A stretch of DNA of 42,615 nt from CS3-C152 sp964347025 (GTDB lineage Archaea > Aenigmatarchaeota > Aenigmatarchaeia > QMZP01 > QMZT01), in assembly GCA_964347025.1 (NCBI GenBank), contig CAYFWU010000008.1, forward strand, positions 1 to 42,615, in the 5' to 3' direction. Positions 8,542 to 17,927 of this stretch are shown here, one piece after another. A program made the position numbers and the translations under genes. Below the pieces are notes generated by a model. The model was not told the DNA's origin and did not search any database. It worked only from the letters and a program-made list of their open reading frames with translations. Each line of letters opens with the position of its first letter. Position 1 is the stretch's first letter.

Positions 8542-11500
8542 ATGAATAGGGACGTCCTAGGGTTTGGGGGAATTTTAATCCTGTTTTTAATGCTACTTGT
8601 TTTCATACCCCCGATCATGGCAGAGACCAGTTCCCACGGAACCTTCACAGTAACGCCTGACTTTATCTACATCAACTGGACCAACGGGACCATAAACCTA
8701 ACTTCAAATTCAGATAACCTCACCGTATTCATAGAAAATTCAAGTACACAGGTATTTTCAAACTATTCCCAGTATAATAGATATCAAATAGGGAATTACG
8801 ATAACCTTAATGACACGAGCTGGAATCTTTGTTTCAACTCGACCCCCGGCGGTTCGCAGAATCTGAAATTCAGGGTGCAGGACGAAACGTTGGCCTACAC
8901 GAACACGAGCACATTACTTAACGAAACGAACACGACGTTCTTTTACCTAACACCATACGTATTCTGTCCTCCGGGTAAGTATTATGGTTATTTTTATGTG
9001 AAGAACGTGACCAACCAAACGGAAAACCTAACGATTAACGTATCCTTCCAGATTCCTATAGATGAACAAAACACCTTCAATGCGACAACGAATACCGGTT
9101 TCTTCAAAGGAGCGACTGTTTCTAATTACGGTTATTATCATTCCTATTACTTTGACACCGCTCTGACCCAGAACCTTACAAAGCTCACCCTGACCCTTGG
9201 GCCGTCCTCCTCTAATGACGTGGACGTCTTCCTTTACGACAGTTCCGGGAACTTCCTTGCCAAGTCGATAAACAGATCGTCCTCCCTCGAAGAACTGCTC
9301 TACGACGTTCCGGGCGCATCGGAGATGTACGAAATCAGGGTTTACGGCAACGTTAGTGCAAACTACCAGGGTTACCTGTACTTCTCAACACTCAACATAA
9401 CAGACACATCCGGAGCAGAACTCAGCTCAGTAGGTTTCGGTGAACTGGACGCCAACGGGAGCTCCTCTGACCAGGTTATTGTTCTAAGAAACGAGGACGA
9501 TCAGGTTCTTACCAACGTTATGGAGAGGAAAGAGGTCTATCATGTTGACAGCTGGTTAAACCAGAACACGGACAAAACATTCCAGCTACTCGTTCCTGAC
9601 TTCGCGGAGAAGGTAAAGATCAGGCTTGAATGGGGACAGGATGCCGGAGAGAACGTGACCAACTGGACTCTTTACCTCAGAGACTCGAGGAGGGTTTTGG
9701 TGGAAACTTCAAACGGAAAATACATAAATGCCAACAAGACAACAGGTTCCTCTGTTCTTGAGGAATACATAGAATATGGGAATGCCGGGACCTTCACGGA
9801 GAGCAACGACGGCTTCTGGAATGTGACAGTAAAGAACCAGTCATTAGGCTCCGCCAACCTGAACGATTACAACCTGACCGCTTACATATATGCTCCGAAC
9901 TCCTGGTTAACAACCAACTACTCAACAACCACACTCAATTCTTCAGGTGTGGGTAACTACACCAGGGCCGTGAACGTCAACGTAACCACACCCGAAACCA
10001 ATGTTTTAAACGGGAGTTACGAAGGATTCCTTGAGTACTACCAGGCATCCAAGTGGAAGGTGAGGTTACCGATCTCTTTCAACGTTAGAACCGGAACACT
10101 GATCGTGGATGAGAACATCAGCGTGACCAGCAGGAATTCAACTCATAACATAGGTTTCAATACGGTCTCAGCACCACTTTTGATCAAGATTCCCTACAAC
10201 AACACGGGCGGATATCCTTTGTATGTAAGTGTTGAGAACACAACAGGCAACAGGATGTATCAGATAGGCAACAATTCGAACTACGTCGACTTCTTCCTTT
10301 CAGATTTCCCGACAGGTCCTATAAATCCAGGGACAAGCGGATTCCTGAATGTCTCTGTGCAGATAAACACGACAAACACGCATGACATAGCCGGCCTGTA
10401 TCGTGGTTTCGTTCTTTTGAACACCACCAATTCCACCAACGTGACACGGCAGTCTTCCCTGTTCAAGACGTTCAACGTCACGCTTTATACCAATCTCACA
10501 AACAAGATAGACATCATCATAACAAGCATAAATCCGGATCTTCTTCACCCGCCCACATCCCCGAATAACATCACGTTTGGAGTCTCGGTCAAGCTGGTCA
10601 ACGGGACTGTTATATCCGATAACAACCTCATGAGCTATAACAACTTCACACAGATCAAGATTAACGAGACCAACGTCACCGGCTACGGTCACGTACTTAC
10701 CAACATAATTTCCGGCGCTGCCGGAGGAGGAACTGGCTGCCAGGCTGATCCTTGTTACATAAACGGAACAGTCCCTGCCAACAGTATCGGAGGACAGTTC
10801 AATGTATACGTAGCCATTGACTGGAACACGAAAATGTTTGGAGGGACAGGGATTAACCTGACAGGAGTAGGCACTACCAACAATTTCAAGATAAACGATA
10901 CCGGGGTTTACCTGACCGCAATATCTGCAATGAGTTTCGGTCAGATAAATGAGGGAACGCAAAATCTGTACTTCAACATGACAGTAAAGAACTACGGTCC
11001 CTTGAAGGTTTATTCGCCCAAAGGAAGGGTATACTTCCATGAAGGAGGATGTACAAGCCAACTAACAACAATTGTCAAGGATTACGCTGGTAGTTGCTTC
11101 GGGAATCCAAGCAAAAGTTCAAATGCAAGCGGAGCGTATTTGGATTACGAGCTGAATCCCTTCCATGCATCCGGTTGTTGGATTAGGTTTGAGCTGGACG
11201 TTTCCAATATTTCGACGACCAATAAGTCATGCTATTTCACGGTAACTTCAACAAACAAAAAGTCGCATGGAGATCTCGAAGACATTTACATGCTGATCAA
11301 GGAGGTCAGTACAGGAGATGGTAACGGTGATGAAGACGGAAATGGCGCTGGAGGAGGTGATGAGTGCTCCTCTGACAGCGACTGTACCGATGCATACGAA
11401 TGTTCGGCTGGGGTATGTAAAGCGGTTACCTGCACGGACGGTTTTGTCAGCGACCACAAATGTAATCCATACGAAAAGACACTGTCCATAACTGACTACG

Positions 11501-12462
11501 AATCGAAAGTCAGCGTTGTACAGGGAGATTCTGTCACAACAGAGATCGGGGTAAAAAACACAGGGAATACTGCCTTGGATGTCAAGTTGGATATTACTCA
11601 TAACGTTACGGGTGTTACACAGACCATTACTCCGAGCGCCTACAACATAGATCCTGATGAAACGTATTCCTTCACTGTTAAGTTCACCCTTACCAACACA
11701 ACCAAGGTAGGAAACCATCCCATTACGGTAAAGGCACACGAGAAAGATGATGAAGACATTTCAGCAACAAAAACAATCACCCTTTCTGTTGAGCCGCTTG
11801 AGGCAACAAAGAAGGAGATAAACCAGACCTATGACAACTACAAGGTCCTTTTCGAAACATTAAAATCCAGGTTCCTTGCAATACAGCCTGCAACCGTTTC
11901 TGATGTAAACTTTACGAAGACCAACCGGACGTACGGCAGCCTGTTGAACATGCTGACCCAGATTGAAGGATATCTCAGCAATAACCAGTACGCGGATGCC
12001 GCCGATGTTCTGGAGGACATGAATGCCACGCTTGTTACCTTTGAGGCCCAGATAAACCAATTGCTTTCCGAGGGTTCCATCTTCGGGGCCCTGCAGCTGG
12101 GCGGCATATGGACATGGGTTGCAATAGCTGTCGTCATTGTGGTTATTGTGGTTTTCCTGGTCTACCTGCTGCTTCCGCCCAAAAAGGGTTACCATCCTGT
12201 TTACGGGTATCGCGGTCCTGCCAAGAACCCGATAATTGCGCAGCTTAACAAAATAAAGGAGAAGATAAAGGGCATTGGTGGCGGCGCCAAGAAACCCTCG
12301 AAGGAACAAACCACATTGTCCAAGTTTGAAAAACAACCAGTCCAGCCAGCACCGCAACCTCCTTCAAAGCCTGCCTACATGGAAGGCTACAAAAGGACTG
12401 AAACCTATCCTTACAAAGAGAGCCTGGCCGACAAACTGAAGAAAAAGGTTAAGAAGGAGTAG
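8542..12462 (+). CDS. Large secreted, sequon-rich surface protein with C-terminal membrane anchor
   Basis: 1306 residues. Residues 1-28 form a signal peptide. A very long Asn/Thr/Ser-rich ectodomain of beta-type segments follows, containing dozens of N-x-S/T sequons and implying N-glycosylation. Near residues 935-975 a Gly/Asp linker leads into a six-Cys cluster (DECSS, DSDC, YEC, GVC, VTC, HKC). Residues 980-1085 resemble a NEW3/CARDB-like domain (VKNTGNTALDVKLDI). A helical stalk precedes one transmembrane helix (about 1188-1212) and a basic, Pro-rich cytosolic tail of about 95 residues. It is probably an S-layer or cell-surface adhesion component; the binding partner is unknown. It has its own promoter region and a GAGGGTC ribosome-binding-type sequence just before the ATG. 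Confidence 0.85.
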   Translation: MNRDVLGFGGILILFLMLLVFIPPIMAETSSHGTFTVTPDFIYINWTNGTINLTSNSDNLTVFIENSSTQVFSNYSQYNRYQIGNYDNLNDTSWNLCFNSTPGGSQNLKFRVQDETLAYTNTSTLLNETNTTFFYLTPYVFCPPGKYYGYFYVKNVTNQTENLTINVSFQIPIDEQNTFNATTNTGFFKGATVSNYGYYHSYYFDTALTQNLTKLTLTLGPSSSNDVDVFLYDSSGNFLAKSINRSSSLEELLYDVPGASEMYEIRVYGNVSANYQGYLYFSTLNITDTSGAELSSVGFGELDANGSSSDQVIVLRNEDDQVLTNVMERKEVYHVDSWLNQNTDKTFQLLVPDFAEKVKIRLEWGQDAGENVTNWTLYLRDSRRVLVETSNGKYINANKTTGSSVLEEYIEYGNAGTFTESNDGFWNVTVKNQSLGSANLNDYNLTAYIYAPNSWLTTNYSTTTLNSSGVGNYTRAVNVNVTTPETNVLNGSYEGFLEYYQASKWKVRLPISFNVRTGTLIVDENISVTSRNSTHNIGFNTVSAPLLIKIPYNNTGGYPLYVSVENTTGNRMYQIGNNSNYVDFFLSDFPTGPINPGTSGFLNVSVQINTTNTHDIAGLYRGFVLLNTTNSTNVTRQSSLFKTFNVTLYTNLTNKIDIIITSINPDLLHPPTSPNNITFGVSVKLVNGTVISDNNLMSYNNFTQIKINETNVTGYGHVLTNIISGAAGGGTGCQADPCYINGTVPANSIGGQFNVYVAIDWNTKMFGGTGINLTGVGTTNNFKINDTGVYLTAISAMSFGQINEGTQNLYFNMTVKNYGPLKVYSPKGRVYFHEGGCTSQLTTIVKDYAGSCFGNPSKSSNASGAYLDYELNPFHASGCWIRFELDVSNISTTNKSCYFTVTSTNKKSHGDLEDIYMLIKEVSTGDGNGDEDGNGAGGGDECSSDSDCTDAYECSAGVCKAVTCTDGFVSDHKCNPYEKTLSITDYESKVSVVQGDSVTTEIGVKNTGNTALDVKLDITHNVTGVTQTITPSAYNIDPDETYSFTVKFTLTNTTKVGNHPITVKAHEKDDEDISATKTITLSVEPLEATKKEINQTYDNYKVLFETLKSRFLAIQPATVSDVNFTKTNRTYGSLLNMLTQIEGYLSNNQYADAADVLEDMNATLVTFEAQINQLLSEGSIFGALQLGGIWTWVAIAVVIVVIVVFLVYLLLPPKKGYHPVYGYRGPAKNPIIAQLNKIKEKIKGIGGGAKKPSKEQTTLSKFEKQPVQPAPQPPSKPAYMEGYKRTETYPYKESLADKLKKKVKKE

Positions 12463-12526
12463 TCGCTTCTGTAAAGAATTCAGCTATTTATATGTAATTT
12501 TCCTAATCTAAATTAGGTGAACTGGC

Positions 12527-13372
12527 ATGATAAGGGTCGTCATGTTGCTGGGATTCCTGACAGCGATTCTCTTGGCTATAGGTTTTGCTATCGGTGGGTT
12601 CTTTGGAATGACCATTGCCCTGATCTTGGCGATATTGATCAACTTCTTTACATACTGGTATTCGGACGGTATTGTGATAAGAATCTATAAAGCGAAGCCA
12701 ACGAAGGACAAGAAACTTAACGATATGGTTGATAAACTGGCATTGGAGGCGAAGATCCCCAAACCAAGGGTTTATCTCGTCTCAACAGATGTGCCGAACG
12801 CGTTTGCAACCGGGAGGAATCAGAAAAAAGCGGTTGTCGCTGTTACCGAGGGTCTGCTGAACCTGGATGATGAGGAAATCGAGGGTGTGCTAGCGCATGA
12901 GATCGCGCACATCAGGAATAACGATATACTCATATCCGCTCTTGCGGCAACAATAGCCGGAGCGATCTCCTATGTGGCCCAGATAGGTTACTGGTCAATA
13001 TTTCTGGGCAGCGGGAGGAGGGGGGAAGGAAGTCTGATTGGTCTGCTGTTGATAGTGATATTCGCCCCGTTGGCGGCCGTACTCATAAAGCTTGCAATAT
13101 CGCGGGCTGAGGAATACAAAGCGGATTTCACCGGAGCAACCTTAACAAAGAAACCCGGGGCTCTCGCTTCCGCTCTCAAGAAAATCAATGAAATAGCAAG
13201 GGATAACCCGATGAAAGGCTCCGCCGCTACATCCCATATGTGGATAGTCAACCCATTCAAATCAGACTGGTTCACGGGTTTGTTCTCAACACACCCACCT
13301 GTTGCGAGGAGGGTGAAGAGACTGGAAGACATGGAACATGAAGGGACCCCGGAGCCTTATGAGATGGATTAG
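12527..13372 (+). CDS. htpX: HtpX-like membrane zinc metalloprotease (M48)
   Basis: 281 residues. Two N-terminal hydrophobic segments (about 4-22 and 27-45) precede the catalytic domain. The zinc-binding HEIAH sits at residues 124-128, followed by two more membrane-embedded hydrophobic stretches (about 137-160 and 165-190). The third ligand region is EEYKAD. HtpX proteases degrade misfolded membrane proteins with the active site on the cytosolic face. The length is typical. A GGTGA ribosome binding site lies just before the ATG. It is followed 8 bp later by a small coiled-coil gene and is probably co-transcribed with it. Confidence 0.95.
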   Translation: MIRVVMLLGFLTAILLAIGFAIGGFFGMTIALILAILINFFTYWYSDGIVIRIYKAKPTKDKKLNDMVDKLALEAKIPKPRVYLVSTDVPNAFATGRNQKKAVVAVTEGLLNLDDEEIEGVLAHEIAHIRNNDILISALAATIAGAISYVAQIGYWSIFLGSGRRGEGSLIGLLLIVIFAPLAAVLIKLAISRAEEYKADFTGATLTKKPGALASALKKINEIARDNPMKGSAATSHMWIVNPFKSDWFTGLFSTHPPVARRVKRLEDMEHEGTPEPYEMD

Positions 13373-13380
13373 GTGAAGAC

Positions 13381-13644
13381 ATGGCTGTTAAGAAGAAGAT
13401 TGATAAGAAGTTAGAAAGGATTGATGAAGAGCTGGAATTTCTGGAGGAAAGAGAGGATTTTGGAGGTCCGGAGTCACATACCCTTTCCAAATCCCTTGAA
13501 AAGGTTTTGCGTGACCTTAAGCTTTTCGATCAGAAAAAATTCCGAACAGATCAGCTTGAAAAGGATGCGAACCTCAGATTCGAGGCCATTGCCCTTTCCC
13601 TGGAAAAGATAACAAAGATTCTGAAGGATAACGGGGTAATCTGA
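13381..13644 (+). CDS. Small charged coiled-coil protein, unknown function
   Basis: 87 residues, very rich in Lys, Glu and Leu (for example KKIDKKLERIDEELEFLEE), predicting helical, coiled-coil structure and no membrane segment or metal site. A GGTGA sequence overlapping the htpX stop region serves as ribosome binding site, and the 8-bp spacing indicates co-transcription with htpX. I do not recognise a family. An accessory or regulatory role for the protease is conceivable from position only. Confidence 0.75.
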   Translation: MAVKKKIDKKLERIDEELEFLEEREDFGGPESHTLSKSLEKVLRDLKLFDQKKFRTDQLEKDANLRFEAIALSLEKITKILKDNGVI

Positions 13645-13666
13645 ACTTGGGAATCAGACAGCGAAC

Positions 13667-13990
13667 CTACTTCTTTATTACTAGTGCCATAATTTTCCTC
13701 ATCTCTTTTGAGTGATTCTTGTAGACAGGACAGGTAGGGCAGTTCTGGACCAGCTTGGCCAGTTCTGCCTTTGACATATCATCCATGCCTTCAGTCGCGG
13801 TCTTCCAGTCGAACTGCCAGCAGACCGTTCTGTTAACATATGCCGGACACACGGATGTGCATTCCCCTGTTCCGCAACCAGGATTCGCCTTCCAGCAGGG
13901 TATTTCCTCTCCTTCCTTCGCTTCTTCAGCTTCCGCTGGTTTCTCCTCAACCTGTTCTTCTGCTGTTTCTTCTGCGATATCTTCTTGCAT
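13667..13990 (-). CDS. Small Cys-rich protein with two CW motifs (possible metal-binding)
   Basis: 107 residues. The first 30 are very acidic (Glu/Ala-rich). Seven cysteines follow: C32 (in PCW), C39, C44, C48 (CGTGECTSVCP), C57 (VCW), and C84 and C87 (CPTCP). The pair of CW motifs and the C-terminal CxxC resemble the small 'two-CW domain' proteins of archaea and anaerobic bacteria, which are presumed to bind metal or an Fe-S cluster. Function unknown. It lies downstream of the radical SAM gene on the same strand with 33 bp between them, so co-transcription is possible. Confidence 0.75.
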   Translation of the reverse strand: MQEDIAEETAEEQVEEKPAEAEEAKEGEEIPCWKANPGCGTGECTSVCPAYVNRTVCWQFDWKTATEGMDDMSKAELAKLVQNCPTCPVYKNHSKEMRKIMALVIKK

Positions 13991-14023
13991 AAGAATATAA
14001 TGTATAAGAGGTTGTATAAAAAT

Positions 14024-15088
14024 TTACGGTTCCAGATTGCTCAAACCATTTTTTCTCGCCAGTTCATATGCCCTCTCCATCTCTTTCCTTTCAACCCTCC
14101 TGCACATCTCCTTGATTCCGAATATCTCGAACTCTGGGTGATACTGGCCCATTATATTCAGGCGAATTTTATTACCGAGGTTCTTCCCCATCCACTCCAT
14201 TATCGGTTTCGTGCAGCATTCCAAATGCCCGGGGAGAACCAAATGGCGAATAAGGATTTCAGCCTTCGCTAGTTTGTAATTCCTGGTTATGATCTTCCAA
14301 TAGTTCGGAGCCTTCGAAAGCTTTTTCGCACATCCATCGTTTCCGTACTTGAAATCCGCCAGGTACACGTCTATTACCCCATCGAGCAGTCGCATGGTTT
14401 TCCTTGACATGTACATGTTAGAATTCCAAACAATCGTTTTGTTCACATCGAGATGTTTCAGCATTTCTAGGATCGTATGGAGGTTTGGAATGGGATCGCC
14501 TCCGACGAGGTTTATGTTTCTGCTCTCATGTTCTCTTTTTTTAGCGATACCCGCCAGCGTTTTACCATCAACTTCCATACCCCTTTCCTTTTGTCTTGAT
14601 ATTGTCCAGTTCTGGCAGTAAATACAATAAAAGTTACACCCCAGGAAGAAAAACGTGTGCGAAGGGATTATGCTCGCCTCCTCTCCCATGTGTATGAACT
14701 CGCTGGAGAGGAGAGATTCCTTCCCTAGTTTACAGAACCCTCTCTCTCCCTTCTTTCGATTGATTTTACACTTCCTCTCGCAGAATTCGCATTTCTCCAG
14801 CATTCTTTTCGCTATTTCCAGCTTGAGATCAACTAGCGAGTGTTTCGCGAACTTCAGCTCGCGCTTTGCCTTGTCGTGCGCTTTCAAGGCCTTCCGGAAC
14901 TCCCTCATTCCCCTTTCATGTTCCTTCCACAAACTTTCGTAAGATTTAGGGAGTTTCATAGGGATCGTTTTCGCGATCAGGTATTTGGCATATTTCCTGT
15001 TCTTCGTTATGTCCAGATACCTGCCCATAGCCTTTCGAAGGCCAGGATCTTCGGAAGAAACCGTTCTCGGAAAGATTAAGAATTCCAT
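14024..15088 (-). CDS. PflX-type radical SAM protein
   Basis: 354 residues. The radical SAM cluster motif C151-x3-C155-x2-C158 lies in GCNFYCIYCQNW. A second Cys set upstream (C100, C103, C107, C119) could hold another metal. The motif NLVGGDPIPNLHTIL and the later ADFKYG segment are typical of COG1313 (PflX, related to pyruvate formate-lyase activating enzyme). Such proteins use a [4Fe-4S] cluster to cleave S-adenosylmethionine and make a radical. The substrate of the archaeal members is unknown, and no glycyl-radical enzyme is seen nearby. The N-terminal 90 residues are basic and helical. Confidence 0.88.
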   Translation of the reverse strand: MEFLIFPRTVSSEDPGLRKAMGRYLDITKNRKYAKYLIAKTIPMKLPKSYESLWKEHERGMREFRKALKAHDKAKRELKFAKHSLVDLKLEIAKRMLEKCEFCERKCKINRKKGERGFCKLGKESLLSSEFIHMGEEASIIPSHTFFFLGCNFYCIYCQNWTISRQKERGMEVDGKTLAGIAKKREHESRNINLVGGDPIPNLHTILEMLKHLDVNKTIVWNSNMYMSRKTMRLLDGVIDVYLADFKYGNDGCAKKLSKAPNYWKIITRNYKLAKAEILIRHLVLPGHLECCTKPIMEWMGKNLGNKIRLNIMGQYHPEFEIFGIKEMCRRVERKEMERAYELARKNGLSNLEP

Positions 15089-15131
15089 GATAAGGATTTG
15101 GAAAGAAGATTAAAATCGTTTATCGAATAAA

Positions 15132-16031
15132 TTATACAGTTTCTACAAAGTCTCTCTTGTTCAATATTTTTTTCATGAATTTGATTTTTTCGTCAATTAT
15201 CCCCATGTAAGTCCTGGCTCCGATATAATCTCTCACGGGTATTTTGTAATCATCAGTTTCCAACAAATCGGGGTCTGACATCTCGACATTATAATCCACA
15301 CGAAAATGCCCGATGGTGTCTAACGCTTTTTTCACAAAGTAACTGGCCAATGCCCTGTTGATTCCCGTATCCTTCTCGAATTTTTCCAAACTTTTCTCAT
15401 AAACTTCCCAATTTCCAAATTGTGTAGCATCTGCACAGGCCTTCAGAACTTCTATGAATTTCTTACCGTATATGACTTCCATTGGTGTTCGTATTCTCTC
15501 GTCGTTAAGATGGCCTAAAACTAAGCTTATTGTAATACCTATTGGATCGCCCTCATTCGACTTGATTTTATAATCCTTAACTTCGGTGTTAATTTCTTGA
15601 GCAATTTCAAGACCGTCGCTTTTATTTTTCATTGGATAACCTAAAGCGAATTCTTCACCTCCAATTCTGGCTGGAAGGTCAAGAGGCCTATGTGCTTTTT
15701 TCTTTATGATGTCCTTCGCGACACCGCTGATCATCATATCTCCCTTGGTTTGACCATAGGTGTCATTAAACTTTTTGAAGTGATCAAAATCCCCCTGCAA
15801 AACTGTTAGTCTGTTTCCCTCATCATTACGCATATGCCAACCTATCATTTCTCCGAGCTCTTCCAGAAACCGGTGCGTGTTGAGAAGTCCTGTCTTTTTA
15901 TCTATTCCCTCAACATCTCGATTGGCTTTGATAAGCTCATCTATATCAGATTTCTCCATGCCGTATTTGAATCCAAATTCTCTGATCAGATTCTCCGCTT
16001 CTTTGGCTGTGTATATTTTTACTCTGTTCAT
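15132..16031 (-). CDS. Stand-alone GGDEF-domain protein (putative diguanylate cyclase)
   Basis: 299 residues. The GGDEF domain begins near residue 45 (KKTGLLNTHRFLEEL). It contains the metal-binding segment GDFDHFKKFNDTYG (D81) and an intact GGEEF active-site motif at 124-128. An RPLD sequence (115-118) lies exactly five residues before GGEEF, the spacing of the RxxD product-inhibition site. These features predict synthesis of cyclic di-GMP from two GTP. The C-terminal 110 residues are helical and unrecognised; there is no sensor or membrane domain. GGDEF proteins are rare in archaea, so transfer from bacteria is likely. No EAL or PilZ partner is in the window. A TATA-like TTTATAAACC lies upstream. 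Confidence 0.9.
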   Translation of the reverse strand: MNRVKIYTAKEAENLIREFGFKYGMEKSDIDELIKANRDVEGIDKKTGLLNTHRFLEELGEMIGWHMRNDEGNRLTVLQGDFDHFKKFNDTYGQTKGDMMISGVAKDIIKKKAHRPLDLPARIGGEEFALGYPMKNKSDGLEIAQEINTEVKDYKIKSNEGDPIGITISLVLGHLNDERIRTPMEVIYGKKFIEVLKACADATQFGNWEVYEKSLEKFEKDTGINRALASYFVKKALDTIGHFRVDYNVEMSDPDLLETDDYKIPVRDYIGARTYMGIIDEKIKFMKKILNKRDFVETV

Positions 16032-16116
16032 ATTTTTTCACTTATAAATAGTAACATTATAGGGTTTATAAAGGTTTTCCGGGGATAAAATGGAAAGCAA
16101 AGGCTCCCTTTTGGTC

Positions 16117-16148
16117 TACCGCTTTTGTTGGGAGAAGGAAAAGCGGTA
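16117..16148 (+). other. Perfect 10-bp inverted repeat
   Basis: TACCGCTTTT at 16117-16126 and AAAAGCGGTA at 16139-16148 with a 12-nt loop. It lies between the divergent GGDEF gene and the 75-residue protein gene, just upstream of the latter's TATA box. It could be an operator for either gene or a small structured RNA. Confidence 0.5.
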
Positions 16149-16156
16149 AACGATAA

Positions 16157-16166
16157 CTTTATATAT
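16157..16166 (+). promoter_or_regulatory. TATA box of the small conserved gene
   Basis: CTTTATATAT lies 48 bases before the ATG at 16214. The gap fits a start site near 16188 and a short leader carrying the ribosome binding site GGAGGGAT. Confidence 0.55.
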
Positions 16167-16213
16167 TAATTATATAATTAACTAACCATAAAATGTAAAA
16201 ACGGAGGGATACA

Positions 16214-16441
16214 ATGGTAACGTTCGAAACCGTAAAAGCCGAAGAAGTTAAGTTCGGAAAGAACAACTTCCTTGAGGTCGCAAGAAAGAAAGCGACTTCT
16301 GAACAGGGAGAAAACGAGTTCATAGCAATATCCCGAGGTTTCTTCTTGCCTGACGGTACGAAGAAATTCAAGAGATCAATTGCTATACCGGACGAAGAAG
16401 AGATAAAGAATTTCATTGCAGAAAAGATCAAAGAGTTTTGA
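16214..16441 (+). CDS. Small conserved protein, beta-rich, unknown function
   Basis: 75 residues, no Cys and no membrane segment. A beta-rich core (FIAISRGFFLPDGTKKFK) is followed by a short C-terminal helix (DEEEIKNFIAEKIKEF). The strand-turn-strand plus helix layout is reminiscent of PC4/YdbC-type single-stranded nucleic-acid-binding proteins, but this is only a resemblance. A strong TATA box, a GGAGGGAT ribosome binding site and a T-rich tail after the stop suggest a well-expressed single-gene transcript. Confidence 0.8.
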   Translation: MVTFETVKAEEVKFGKNNFLEVARKKATSEQGENEFIAISRGFFLPDGTKKFKRSIAIPDEEEIKNFIAEKIKEF

Positions 16442-16470
16442 TGTAGTCCGCTAGGATCTGAAAAACCGGA

Positions 16471-16490
16471 TCTTGTTTCTTTTTATTTTA
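16471..16490 (+). terminator. T-rich transcription terminator
   Basis: A T-rich tract (TCTTGTTTCTTTTTATTTTA) begins 30 bases after the stop codon at 16441, fitting archaeal intrinsic termination on oligo-T. Confidence 0.5.
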
Positions 16491-16517
16491 ATTTAGTTAG
16501 ACCATTCTATATAGACG

Positions 16518-16538
16518 GATGCAGGTTTCACCTGCATC
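16518..16538 (+). other. 21-nt hairpin: 9-bp stem, 3-nt loop
   Basis: GATGCAGGT, loop TTC, ACCTGCATC: a perfect 9-bp stem. It sits 21 bases before the MATE start codon, probably in its 5' untranslated region. The size class matches hairpins at 20845-20865, 36500-36520 and 36538-36558. Confidence 0.6.
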
Positions 16539-16559
16539 TTTCGAAATTAGGGGTTTTGT

Positions 16560-17927
16560 ATGGAAAAATCGAAGAGAGCGGAAGAACTGATGATAGATCC
16601 TAAAAAAGGATTGTTCAAGCTTGGTTTGCCGATCATGGTGGGAATGCTTGCTCAGACCCTTTTCAACATAGTCGATACTATCTTCGTGGGAAGACTGGGA
16701 GCGGATGCCATCGCTTCCATAACTATCGTATTTCCAATAGCATTCATTATCATAGCCATAGGATCCGGAGTGGGGATAGGGACGACTTCTCTTGTCGCTA
16801 GGTTGATAGGAGCAAAGAAGAAGCATGAAGCTGACACAGCTGCCGAGAATGCCGTTATTTTGGCTGTGATAATAAGTTTTTTGATTACCGCGGTTGGCAT
16901 TCTAACTAGCAGAACTCTTTTCGTATTGATGGGGGTTACAGGAAACATATTAGAGATGAGCGTTTCGTATATAAACATTATATTCTCAGGGATGATCTTC
17001 ATGATACCCATGATGGTTGCTGGATCCATACTTCGCGGGGAAGGAAACGCGAAAACCCCCATGACGGTAATGGCAGTGACCGCCATATTGAACGCGGTTT
17101 TCGATCCAGTTTTCATATATTTTCTTGGATATGGTGTTCCAGGGGCTGCGATGGCGAGTGTACTCGCAAGGTTTATAGGATCGGTTGTAATGTTCTATAT
17201 ATTCTTCATCAAAAAATCCACCTATGTGACGTTATCTTTCAGAAAATTCCGCATGAATTGGAGAATAATAAAAGATATCTTTGGCGTGGGGATTCCAGCC
17301 TCACTCTCACAGATGAGTATGTCTGTCGGGTTGTTAATACTTAACATTTTCCTAATTGCTTTGGGTTCTGTATATGTCGCAGCGTTCGGTTTGGGGTTCA
17401 GGGTTGACATGCTCGTTTTACTGCCTATAATAGGGATATCTTCGGCTCTCATCACGATGGTTGGAATGTATGTGGGAGCAAGGGATTTCGAAAAAGCGAG
17501 GTGGATAACAAAATACGCGATGAAGGTCTCGATGGTTATCATGGGCTTTGCCGGTTTAGTTTTCTTCCTCCTGGCAGAATACATAATGATGATTTTCACG
17601 AATGATCCGCAGGTTATAATGTCGGGGGCGGAATATCTTAGAATAGTTGTTATCAGTTATCCGTTTGCAGCAATTGGTATAACTGTGTATTCCTCCTTTC
17701 AGGGAGCAGGTAAAGGGATTCCTGCCCTTGTTTTAACACTTTTGCGTGTGATATTAATTTCGGTTCCAGTAGCGTACTTTCTAACTTTCGTGTACGGATT
17801 CGGGGCGACAGGGATCTGGATAGCAGTCTCGCTGGCCTCGATAATTTCTGCGATCGTGGGGCTTATCTGGTATGCTTGTTTCCACTACGAAAAATGTAAA
17901 ATAAAGAAAAAAGCCTACCCTATGTAA
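16560..17927 (+). CDS. MATE-family multidrug/metabolite exporter
   Basis: 455 residues with about twelve hydrophobic segments in two homologous halves, the MATE fold. The first helix region reads GLPIMVGMLAQTLFNIVDTIFVGRLG, a typical MatE start shown here only in part by its NIVDTIFVGRLG signature. A second-half counterpart begins near residue 235 (GVGIPASLSQMSMSVG). These transporters exchange Na+ or H+ for organic cations, drugs or metabolites. The substrate cannot be predicted. The last 13 bp overlap the convergent DUF3467 gene. A hairpin lies in the probable leader. Confidence 0.95.
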   Translation: MEKSKRAEELMIDPKKGLFKLGLPIMVGMLAQTLFNIVDTIFVGRLGADAIASITIVFPIAFIIIAIGSGVGIGTTSLVARLIGAKKKHEADTAAENAVILAVIISFLITAVGILTSRTLFVLMGVTGNILEMSVSYINIIFSGMIFMIPMMVAGSILRGEGNAKTPMTVMAVTAILNAVFDPVFIYFLGYGVPGAAMASVLARFIGSVVMFYIFFIKKSTYVTLSFRKFRMNWRIIKDIFGVGIPASLSQMSMSVGLLILNIFLIALGSVYVAAFGLGFRVDMLVLLPIIGISSALITMVGMYVGARDFEKARWITKYAMKVSMVIMGFAGLVFFLLAEYIMMIFTNDPQVIMSGAEYLRIVVISYPFAAIGITVYSSFQGAGKGIPALVLTLLRVILISVPVAYFLTFVYGFGATGIWIAVSLASIISAIVGLIWYACFHYEKCKIKKKAYPM

